A DNA stretch of 12,748 nt from JBGPBY01 sp041481485 (GTDB taxonomy: Bacteria; Acidobacteriota; Terriglobia; 20CM-2-55-15). Location of the stretch: positions 1-12,748 of the forward strand of contig JBGPBY010000173.1 of the NCBI GenBank assembly GCA_041481485.1. Reading direction: 5' to 3'. Of this stretch, positions 7,510 through 12,748 are shown in pieces. Made by a program: the position numbers and the translations under genes. Position 1 is the first letter of the stretch. Every line of letters begins with the position of its first letter. Below the pieces are notes generated by a model that was not told where the DNA came from, searched no databases, and saw only the letters and a program-made list of their open reading frames with translations.

Positions 7510-8382
7510 TTATTCCCGGTCCAGCCGCGCAATGAGGCTGGACGTGTCCCAGCGACGTCCTCCCATTTTCTGAACTTCCCCATATAGCTGATCGACAAGC
7601 GCGGCAACTGGAAGTTTCGCGCCGTTACGGCGCGCTTCATCGAGGGTGATGGCAAGGTCTTTGCGCATCCAGTCCACGGCAAAACCGAAATCGAATTTGC
7701 CCGCCGCCATGGTTTTGTACCGGTTTTCCATTTGCCAGGACTGCGCGGCACCCTTGGAAATGACGCCGATGACTTTCTCCACATCGAGGCCGGCTTTTTT
7801 TGCAAAGTGTATCCCTTCCGCAAGTCCCTCAACCAATCCGGCAATGCAGAGCTGATTCACCATTTTCGTCAGCTGGCCCGACCCGGCTGGCCCCATCAGG
7901 CCCACCATCTTTGCGAAGGAATCCATCACGGGTTTCGCCCGATCGAAAACGTCCGGATCTCCGCCGACCATCACGGTCAGTTGTCCGTTCTCGGCGCCCG
8001 CCTGCCCTCCAGATACCGGGGCATCCAGGCTTCCGAATCCGCGCTTCTTCGCCGCTTCGTATAGTTCTCTGGCGATGTTTGCCGATGCAGTGGTGTTGTC
8101 GATATAAATCGCGCCGGGCTTCATTCCGTCGAAGCAACCATTGGCTCCGAGAGTGACAGCTCGAAGATCATTGTCATTTCCGACGCAGCTGAACACGAAC
8201 TCGGCGCCCTCGGCGGCGGCCTTTGGCGTTGGTGCGGATCTGCCTCCAAAATCCGCAACCCACTTCGCCGCTTTCTCGGCGGTTCGATTGTAGACGGTCA
8301 CCTGATGATTGCCGCGTTGCGCCAGATGGCGCGCCATGGGATAGCCCATTACTCCAAGACCGATGAATGCAACGTTTGCCAT
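7510..8382 (-). CDS. NAD(P)-dependent oxidoreductase, 3-hydroxyisobutyrate dehydrogenase family
   Basis: This 290-aa beta-hydroxyacid dehydrogenase has usual length and all signatures. The N-terminal Rossmann motif is GLGVMG (8-13), with YNRT (31-34) at the end of the second strand, suggesting NADP preference. The substrate loop DAPVSGGQAGAENGQL spans 120-135, the catalytic lysine is K173 in GSGQLTKMVNQ, and K241-D242 (RKDL) sits in the C-terminal helical domain. By family it reversibly oxidises a beta-hydroxyacid such as 3-hydroxyisobutyrate, tartronate semialdehyde or a short-chain analogue in the cytoplasm; the exact substrate cannot be read. The start at 8380-8382 is preceded on the minus strand by AGGAAG and opens directly with the Rossmann strand. 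The longer in-frame start at 8466 adds 28 residues foreign to the family. It is first in a two-gene operon with the exported hydrolase. Confidence 0.93.
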   Translation of the reverse strand: MANVAFIGLGVMGYPMARHLAQRGNHQVTVYNRTAEKAAKWVADFGGRSAPTPKAAAEGAEFVFSCVGNDNDLRAVTLGANGCFDGMKPGAIYIDNTTASANIARELYEAAKKRGFGSLDAPVSGGQAGAENGQLTVMVGGDPDVFDRAKPVMDSFAKMVGLMGPAGSGQLTKMVNQLCIAGLVEGLAEGIHFAKKAGLDVEKVIGVISKGAAQSWQMENRYKTMAAGKFDFGFAVDWMRKDLAITLDEARRNGAKLPVAALVDQLYGEVQKMGGRRWDTSSLIARLDRE

Positions 8383-8539
8383 TGTCCGCTTCCTAAGATG
8401 AATTTGGCGATCGAAGCCGCCTCCGAGATGATAAACAGCCCGCTCCCCTACGTCGACGCCAAACATTTTCGCGGACGCTGAAAAAATGAAGAAGCGGTGA
8501 CTCGCAGGTTCCTAAAATTCCCACGAATCCGTTATGGAT

Positions 8540-8756
8540 CTGCCGTGCCTCCGGCACTGTGTTTCTTAGATTGCGATTCCACCGGCTGACGCCGGTGGCT
8601 AAGGGAGTGTCGCCGCTACGCGGCTGGGGACTTGAAGCGACAGCGGAATGCGCGGGGAGCTGCATTCCCAGCCGCGTTAGGGGCGGCAATTCGCTGGCCA
8701 CCGGCGTCAGCCGGTGGAATGGCAATCTAAAAAACACCGTGCCGGAGGCACGACAG
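8540..8756. repeat. 217-bp long palindromic repeat (60-bp inverted arms)
   Basis: The arms 8540-8599 and 8697-8756 are inverted copies, 60 bases each with four mismatches and no gaps. Each arm also holds short palindromes: GTGCCTCCGGCAC-type at the tip and CCACCGGCTGACGCCGGTGG at the inner end. Further in, CGCGGCTGGG (8619-8628) pairs with CCCAGCCGCG (8667-8676), and the loop has GGAATGC/GCATTCC (8645-8651, 8662-8668). The whole unit could fold into one long cruciform. It lies between the divergent dehydrogenase and PadR genes and fills most of that 432-bp gap. It resembles MITE/BIME-like acidobacterial intergenic repeats. The antisense ORFs across it encode near-identical peptides only because it is palindromic. 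Confidence 0.85.
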
Positions 8757-8775
8757 CCCCATTTGGAAACGTTTA

Positions 8776-8804
8776 TTGACACACGTTGGTCATTTATTCA
8801 TACT
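8776..8804 (+). promoter_or_regulatory. Promoter and candidate operator of the PadR operon
   Basis: A consensus TTGACA (8776-8781) is followed after 17 bases by CATACT (8799-8804), four of six to TATAAT. Transcription would start near 8811, only a few bases before the ATG at 8815, giving a very short leader. The -35 is overlapped by an imperfect 16-bp palindrome, TGACACACGTTGGTCA (8777-8792, six of eight pairs), which is a candidate autoregulatory PadR operator. The promoter begins about 20 bp after the long palindromic repeat. Confidence 0.5.
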
Positions 8805-8814
8805 CCGTGAACAT

Positions 8815-9150
8815 ATGGCGAATCCAAACCCCGTCAGCAATTTCGAACTGATGGTCATGTTGGCCTTGATCCGGCTCGGTGATGACGCTTACGGCGTACC
8901 GATCTCCAAAGAGATCGAAGCACACAGCGGGCACGATGTTGCCCTGGGCAGTGTCTATGCGGCGCTGGAACGTCTTGGAGATCGCGGCTTCGTCACTTCT
9001 TCGGTCGGAGAACCCACCGCGGAACGCGGCGGACGCGCGAAGCGGTATTTCAGGATGACCGGCAAAGGAATGAAGGTGATTCAGGAAACTCAACAGACTC
9101 TGACGCGGCTTTGGAAGGGATTGCCCAAACTGGAAGGCCGAAAAGCGTGA
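8815..9150 (+). CDS. PadR-family transcriptional regulator
   Basis: This 111-aa protein is a PadR winged-helix regulator of the short acidobacterial type. The domain covers about 9-90: SNFELMVMLALIRLG starts helix 1, DAYGVPISKEIE is the second helix, VALGSVYAALERLGDRGFV is the recognition helix, and the wing runs through RGGRAKRYFRMTGKG. The C-terminal helix (ETQQTLTRLWKG) is the dimerisation helix. It probably represses its own operon. The ATG at 8815 is preferred to the upstream in-frame start at 8776 because the latter would include the promoter and a non-family N-terminus; there is no clear Shine-Dalgarno. The stop overlaps the next start as GTGA (9147-9150). In this phylum such regulators usually precede ADOP-type ABC permeases; here the following genes are different. 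Confidence 0.9.
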   Translation: MANPNPVSNFELMVMLALIRLGDDAYGVPISKEIEAHSGHDVALGSVYAALERLGDRGFVTSSVGEPTAERGGRAKRYFRMTGKGMKVIQETQQTLTRLWKGLPKLEGRKA

Positions 9151-9314
9151 CATTGAGGCAACCACCGAGACTCGCCAGTTGGCTCTTAAGCAGCTTTGGC
9201 TGCAGTCCCGAAAACGAAGCCATTCTTGTCATAACCTCTATTCTGCTCGCCACAGTAACGATCGCTTATCCTGTGCACCTCACCTTTCCAGCGGCGGAGG
9301 AAAAGGCTCGATGA
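9147..9314 (+). CDS. 55-aa micro-ORF, permease-prefix remnant or small membrane protein
   Basis: This GTG-initiated ORF (MTLRQPPRLASWLLSSFGCS at its start) is linked by a 4-bp GTGA overlap to PadR and by an ATGA overlap (9311-9314) to the next gene. Its first 27 residues clearly resemble the N-terminus of that next protein: PPRLASWLLSSFGCSPENEAIL against PPAIATWLLKHLGCSSDNDAVL. Where the homologue continues GDLSERYQ it jumps instead to one hydrophobic segment (about 27-44) and a polar tail, AEEKAR. The simplest reading is a tandem duplicate that lost its middle in frame. It could still be translated as a small single-pass protein or serve only to couple translation. GGAGG (9296-9300) near its 3' end is the binding site for the next gene. 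Confidence 0.55.
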   Translation: MTLRQPPRLASWLLSSFGCSPENEAILVITSILLATVTIAYPVHLTFPAAEEKAR

Positions 9315-9889
9315 GAATGCATCCGCCAGCAATAGCCACATGGCTACTGAAGCATCTCGGCTGCAGTTCGGATAATGATGCAGTTCTGGGAGACCTTTCG
9401 GAACGCTATCAGGAAGGGAAACCGCACGCGTGGTATTGGAAACAGACTCTGATTGCGATTGCGGTCAGTACGTTCGAGGATATCCGTTCACGGAAGCTGC
9501 TGGCGCTTCGCGCGGTGCTCGCCGGCTGTTTTGTCCAGTTGAGCTTCGAGGTCTTGATGACTCGTTATTTTCCGCTGGTTCCCTATTGGGTGCCTCTGAG
9601 TTGGTGGGGCACAAAGTTCGAGTACATGATCAGCTCGGCCATTGCTTTGCTTCTGGGTATCGCCGGCGGCTGGACGATCGTTCGGCTGTACAAGAGGCGA
9701 CGGGCCATTCTACTTTTCTATTTACTCATCATGCAGTCGCTCGGTGCGCTGACGATTGCCATTTCAGGAATCAGTCTGGCGTTTTACCTCACCGCGAATG
9801 GAAGCCTGGCTCTGGGCATTCTTGTGGGAGGGTTCTGGATAAACCGCCCAGTTCGAGCTTCTGATCTGCCGGAAGGAGACATCCAATGA
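9311..9889 (+). CDS. Permease-prefix-type membrane protein without ABC permease domain
   Basis: This 192-aa protein opens with a motif like permease prefix domain 2 of acidobacterial ADOP permeases (PPAIATWLLKHLG at 5-17, NDAVLGDLSERYQEG at 22-36, AWYWKQTLIAI at 40-50). No FtsX/MacB permease follows; instead there are about three to four membrane segments (near 62-80, 105-124, 132-152 and 150-177) and a short polar tail. I know no function for this standalone form; it may be a membrane partner of the secreted protein encoded next. The ATG at 9311 is chosen because GGAGG (9296-9300) precedes it and the homology begins there; an extension to 9179 only reads the micro-ORF region in another frame. 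Its stop overlaps the following ATG (ATGA, 9886-9889). Confidence 0.75.
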   Translation: MRMHPPAIATWLLKHLGCSSDNDAVLGDLSERYQEGKPHAWYWKQTLIAIAVSTFEDIRSRKLLALRAVLAGCFVQLSFEVLMTRYFPLVPYWVPLSWWGTKFEYMISSAIALLLGIAGGWTIVRLYKRRRAILLFYLLIMQSLGALTIAISGISLAFYLTANGSLALGILVGGFWINRPVRASDLPEGDIQ

Positions 9890-11730
9890 CGTCCATCAAG
9901 TCGCCGGCACTGGCGACCGGACTGCTGATACTTTTGACTTCACAAATCCCGCCACTGAAGGCTCAGAACACGCAAACCGGAACGATTCAGGGAATCGTAA
10001 CTCGCGAAGGCACGACGGATCCGATTCCCGAGGTTCAAATCACGGTCCTGGCGAAAGGAAGTCTTGCGGCAACGGGTTTTAATGCCCAACAAGTTCTGCA
10101 GGCCTTCAATCGTGGGGCGGCGGTCTCTCCGGAACTCGTCCAGATGGCTCGGGATGCCACTCAGGGCGGCCCGGCAGCAGCCATCGCGAACGCTACTCCA
10201 TTGACAACGGTCACCGATAGTTTGGGACGCTTCACGGTTCTTAATGTTCCTGCAGGTGAACACATCGTTCGTGCGCAACTTCAGAATTACTTTGGCCCCG
10301 AAGTGAATGGAACCCGGCCACCGGTGGCTTCGGAGATAGTGACGGTAGCGGGGAACCGGGCTGAAGTGCGTTTATCGCTGATTAAAGGCGGCAGCATCAG
10401 TGGCCGAGTTCTCGACCCGAGCGGAAAGCCGCTGCTGAATGCCCCGGTCGTCCAGGCGCTTCGGAACACGTACGACGATGGCGCACCCTCGTTGCAAATC
10501 GTCGACCTGAAGCCCGCCGATGATCGAGGGGAGTTCCGTGTGGGCGCGCTGGCCCCGGGCGAGTATTACGTCGCAGTAACGCCCGTACCGGGAGCCGCGA
10601 CTGCCGGCGAAATAGCGCTGACCACGTTGTATCCCGGCGCCACCGACCCGGCGAAAGCGGTGCTGATTGTGCTTCACGACGGTGAGGAACTCTCTGCAGT
10701 AAACATCCAATTGCGTTCGGCGGCAGGAACGAAGATATCCGGCCGTGTGACGAACACGTTGCCACCCGGCCCGGCGCCAGGAGGACGAGGAGGCTCACGT
10801 CCATTGATCGCTGTTGTCGCGCTGGCACCGCGGGACAAGTCCGCCTTACCCGACGCATTTGGAAATGGCGCCGGCATCACCGCCAATGCGGACGGCGCCT
10901 TCGAGATTCTGAACGTCCCGCCGGGTTCTTACGATCTGTTCGCCCGCCTGCCCATTACCAACGGATGGGGCGGTCTGGCTCCACCGGAACGCGCGACTGC
11001 ACCGTTTGCATTTGGGAAAACCAGCGTTGAAGTCCGCGGCGGAAATGCGGACGGCGTGACCGTTCTCGTCCATCAAGGTGTCGATGTGAAGGGTCACATT
11101 ACCGTCGACGGACAGCCATCCGCCGCAGCGAAAATTCGAATTTCATTTTTCCCGGACGACAGCGCCACCCGAGTGACTGAGACTCAGATCTCCAACGTTT
11201 TCGGACAAATTGCGCAATACCTGCCTGTGATCGCACAGGATGGATCGTTCTCGATCCCATTCCTCCCCGAGGGACACTATCGCGTCGATGTCGCATTCAT
11301 CGAGCGGGGCAATTCTTATGTTGCGGACATTCGCCAGGCCGCCTTCAGCGTTTATGACAGCGGACTGACTGTTGGCAAAGACCCCGTCAGCCCATTGGAG
11401 TTGAGCATCAACACGAACGGTGGAACCATCGAAGGAACTGTTGTAGGCGCCGACCGCAAACCGGTGCCTCGAACGACCGTAGTGTTGGTTCCTGAAGCGA
11501 AGCGCCGGCAGAATCCGGCGCTGTACAAGACTGTCCAGACCGACGCCCAGGGTCACTTTGTGTTGACCGGCATCGCACCGGGTTCATGGAAGTTGTTTGC
11601 ATGGGAGTCGGTTCAACCCGGAGCCTACCAAAATGCGGAGTTCATCCGAAAATCCGAAGAGCGAGGTGTCAACGTTACGGTAGCCGCGGGTCTCCATTTG
11701 AATACCGAAGTCACGTGGATTCGGAATTAG
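9886..11730 (+). CDS. Large secreted protein with tandem carboxypeptidase-regulatory domains
   Basis: This 614-aa protein has a signal peptide (1-26, ending PLKAQ) followed by about five Cpd_reg-like beta-sandwich domains, roughly at 33-163, 169-275, 282-396, 400-508 and 513-612. Each starts with a G-x-I/V-x-G-x-V strand (GTIQGIVT, GSISGRVLD, TKISGRVTN, VDVKGHITVDG, GTIEGTVVG) and carries a G-x-F-x-(I/L)-x-x-(V/I)-x-P-G-x-(Y/W) motif (RFTVLNVPAGEH, EFRVGALAPGEYYV, FEILNVPPGSYDLFA, SFSIPFLPEGHYRV, HFVLTGIAPGSWKLFA). No catalytic or membrane domain is visible. In the first domain about 45 Ala/Gln-rich residues (63-107, probably helical) interrupt the sandwich. It probably acts in the periplasm or at the cell surface as a binding or structural protein. 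The start has AAGGAGA seven bases upstream and overlaps the previous stop. Confidence 0.85.
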   Translation: MTSIKSPALATGLLILLTSQIPPLKAQNTQTGTIQGIVTREGTTDPIPEVQITVLAKGSLAATGFNAQQVLQAFNRGAAVSPELVQMARDATQGGPAAAIANATPLTTVTDSLGRFTVLNVPAGEHIVRAQLQNYFGPEVNGTRPPVASEIVTVAGNRAEVRLSLIKGGSISGRVLDPSGKPLLNAPVVQALRNTYDDGAPSLQIVDLKPADDRGEFRVGALAPGEYYVAVTPVPGAATAGEIALTTLYPGATDPAKAVLIVLHDGEELSAVNIQLRSAAGTKISGRVTNTLPPGPAPGGRGGSRPLIAVVALAPRDKSALPDAFGNGAGITANADGAFEILNVPPGSYDLFARLPITNGWGGLAPPERATAPFAFGKTSVEVRGGNADGVTVLVHQGVDVKGHITVDGQPSAAAKIRISFFPDDSATRVTETQISNVFGQIAQYLPVIAQDGSFSIPFLPEGHYRVDVAFIERGNSYVADIRQAAFSVYDSGLTVGKDPVSPLELSINTNGGTIEGTVVGADRKPVPRTTVVLVPEAKRRQNPALYKTVQTDAQGHFVLTGIAPGSWKLFAWESVQPGAYQNAEFIRKSEERGVNVTVAAGLHLNTEVTWIRN

Positions 11731-11750
11731 AGGAATAGGGAACTTTCAGA

Positions 11751-12389
11751 ATGGTTGTCATTCACTCCGAGGGCATCTTGGTTTGGCTGGCGTTGCTTGT
11801 GGCGGTCGCCGCAGTCTTGTTGTTCCTGATTAGTGCGATACTGGTGGTCCACAGCAACTTTCGTCTGGCGAAGCGAATAGCGATATCCACGCTATGTGGT
11901 CTGGTCGTCTGGGTGGTACTTGCCAACGCGATTTCCCTGTTAACCCCGCGAACCATCGTCAACGTGGGTGAGACTTACTGCTGGGATAACCTTTGCCTAA
12001 CCATTGACGGAATCACCAGAAAGGTTCATCCATCTGAGACAGACTACCGGCTGAACATACACATTTACAGCGACGCCAATACGTTGAAAATCAATCTCAA
12101 GAACATTTTTCCATATCTTGTGGATGAACGCGGACGCCGCTTTCCTCTGGTCAAGGGCGCCTCGTCTGGTCCCTACGATTCGCTTCTCGATCCCGGCCAA
12201 TCCGTGAATACGACGCTCACATTCGAGGTCGCACCGGATGTCCGGCAACTTTTCCTGACAGGCGATGTGACGGGGCCAACAAGTGTCGGAGGGAAGAAAG
12301 CACCGTTCTGGGCGCCAGCTGTGGGCTGGATCATGTATGGCGGAGGCGGATTTCTCTTACAGAAAGAAACCCTCCTCCGGGTTCTATAG
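11751..12389 (+). CDS. Membrane-anchored DUF4352-like protein
   Basis: This 212-aa protein has two N-terminal membrane helices (about 8-33 and 41-64) separated by a short basic loop, then an extracytoplasmic beta-rich domain (about 66-172). That part has the shape of DUF4352/telokin-like domains: a start like TIVNVGETYCWDNLCLTIDG, a central LVDERGRRFPL strand pair and LLDPGQSVNTTLTFEVAPDV near the end. C77 and C82 are close enough for a small disulfide loop. The tail (about 187-203) is moderately hydrophobic and Gly-rich. The function is unknown. It starts 20 bp after the Cpd_reg gene in the same direction with AGGGAA upstream, so it is probably the last gene of the PadR operon. The assignment to DUF4352 rests on pattern only. 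No U-tract terminator is seen after it. Confidence 0.7.
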   Translation: MVVIHSEGILVWLALLVAVAAVLLFLISAILVVHSNFRLAKRIAISTLCGLVVWVVLANAISLLTPRTIVNVGETYCWDNLCLTIDGITRKVHPSETDYRLNIHIYSDANTLKINLKNIFPYLVDERGRRFPLVKGASSGPYDSLLDPGQSVNTTLTFEVAPDVRQLFLTGDVTGPTSVGGKKAPFWAPAVGWIMYGGGGFLLQKETLLRVL

Positions 12390-12498
12390 CCCTTTCCTGT
12401 TCCGCGCCGCCTCTCGTTCTTTGTCCCGTTGATTCTCCCTTCTTCCAGACAAGAACCGTAGGTAATGCGCCCTTTTTGAATTTCAACTGCCCGTTCCC

Positions 12499-12571
12499 CT
12501 GTAGGCGCGGTCTATGACCGCGCGCGATCCCGAATTGAGCGACTGTGCGCGGTCATAGACCGCGCCTACAG
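12499..12571. repeat. REP-like inverted repeat, perfect 25-bp arms
   Basis: The arms at 12499-12523 and 12547-12571 are perfect inverted copies around a 23-nt spacer. They begin CTGTAGGCGCGGTCTATG, and each arm contains its own hairpin (GCGCGGTC-TAT-GACCGCGC). The right arm read outward continues GCACAGT, matching the copy at 6412-6441 beyond the arm itself. It lies between the end of the PadR operon and the BlaI promoter, in a 259-bp gap with no convincing gene. It could act as a bidirectional transcription barrier, though it lacks a T-run. Confidence 0.85.
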
Positions 12572-12598
12572 AGGAACAGCTACCGCCCCTCCGCCTGA

Positions 12599-12628
12599 TT
12601 GACAACTCGCCGCAGACCAACGTATAAA
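12599..12628 (+). promoter_or_regulatory. Promoter of the BlaI-type gene
   Basis: A consensus TTGACA (12599-12604) and TATAAA (12623-12628) are separated by 18 bases. Transcription would start near 12635, leaving a leader of about 14 nt with GAGGTGAT (12639-12646) before the ATG at 12649. Confidence 0.65.
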
Positions 12629-12635
12629 TACGTTG
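12618..12635. promoter_or_regulatory. Operator-like palindrome over the BlaI -10
   Basis: CAACGTATAAATACGTTG is a perfect inverted repeat with 8-bp arms around AA. It covers the whole -10 and the predicted transcription start, which is where BlaI/MecI dimers bind their own promoters, so autorepression is likely. The sequence differs from the staphylococcal TACA/TGTA operator core; the assignment is by position and symmetry. Confidence 0.6.
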
Positions 12636-12648
12636 TTCGAGGTGATCC

Positions 12649-12748
12649 ATGCCGCGCAAACCTTCGAAGATCTTTACGGACCGGGAAATGGAAATCATGC
12701 GCATCGTCTGGGAGCTCGGCGAAGCTTCTGCGCGGCAGATCCAGGAAC
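12649..12748 (+). CDS. BlaI/MecI-family repressor (N-terminal part, cut by window end)
   Basis: The first 33 codons are visible. After MPRKPSKIF they read TDREMEIMRIVWELGEASAR, followed by QIQE, the first helices of the BlaI/MecI/CopY winged-helix domain (normally about 120-140 aa in total). Such repressors are released by proteolysis through a BlaR1/M56 sensor protease, which is usually encoded next; that would lie beyond the window. The ATG is supported by GAGGTGAT just upstream and by the promoter and palindrome described above. In Acidobacteriota these pairs are numerous and mostly not tied to beta-lactam resistance. Confidence 0.88.
   Translation, partial: MPRKPSKIFTDREMEIMRIVWELGEASARQIQE

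Noticed and set aside
8383..8466. 28-residue N-terminal extension of the hydroxyisobutyrate-type dehydrogenase.
   Set aside because: The Rossmann strand begins immediately at the ATG at 8382, preceded by AGGAAG; the extension has no family counterpart.
8393..8810. Two open frames on opposite strands across 8393-8782 and 8559-8810 encoding nearly the same peptide (FHRLTPVA, LATGVSRWN, NTVPEARQ).
   Set aside because: The similarity is a direct result of the 217-bp palindrome read on both strands; there is no start signal or known family. Such frames are artefacts of the repeat.
12368..12383. AACCC/GGGTT hairpin at the end of the DUF4352-like gene as a terminator.
   Set aside because: The stem is only five pairs, lies inside the coding end and has no following T-run.
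1..12748. CRISPR array, tRNA or rRNA gene, or transposase gene.
   Set aside because: The repeats present are palindromic and dispersed, not regularly spaced, and no RNA-gene or transposase signature was seen.

Overview
The window looks like chromosomal DNA of an Acidobacteriota bacterium, probably from soil, with moderately high GC. Three things point there: many secreted proteins with carboxypeptidase-regulatory (Cpd_reg/Oar-type) beta-sandwich domains, a short PadR regulator followed by a protein with the 'permease prefix' N-terminus typical of acidobacterial ADOP operons, and short dispersed palindromic repeats. The lineage is inferred from gene families only; no rRNA or tRNA gene is visible.

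Layout. (1) 83-1864, minus strand: a large polytopic membrane protein of the GT-C/YfhO type. (2) 2011-5872, plus strand: a tightly spaced cluster of four exported proteins, namely a PQQ-dependent dehydrogenase, a conserved protein of unknown function, a DUF6152 protein and a SnoaL-like lipoprotein. It probably forms one periplasmic oxidation module; its promoter places the transcription start almost on the first ATG. (3) 5887-6315, minus strand: a short secreted Cpd_reg protein with a good promoter. (4) 6412-6561: a repeat-bounded stretch of about 150 bp. (5) 6572-8382, minus strand: a two-gene operon of a 3-hydroxyisobutyrate-dehydrogenase-family oxidoreductase followed by an exported amidohydrolase-like (DUF6282) protein. 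(6) 8540-8756: a 217-bp near-perfect palindrome with 60-bp arms.

(7) 8815-12389, plus strand: a probable operon of PadR regulator, 55-aa micro-ORF (apparent remnant of a duplicated permease-prefix gene), permease-prefix membrane protein, 614-aa multi-domain secreted Cpd_reg protein and membrane-anchored DUF4352-like protein. The first genes are joined by GTGA/ATGA overlaps. (8) 12499-12571: a perfect 25-bp inverted repeat of the same family as the repeats near 29 and at 6412-6561. (9) 12649 to the end: the start of a BlaI/MecI-type repressor gene, whose promoter carries a perfect operator-like palindrome over the -10.

The least ordinary parts are the PadR / permease-prefix / Cpd_reg operon, which has no ABC permease and contains the chained micro-ORF, and the two families of palindromic repeats. 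No defence system, CRISPR array, prophage or transposase gene is visible.
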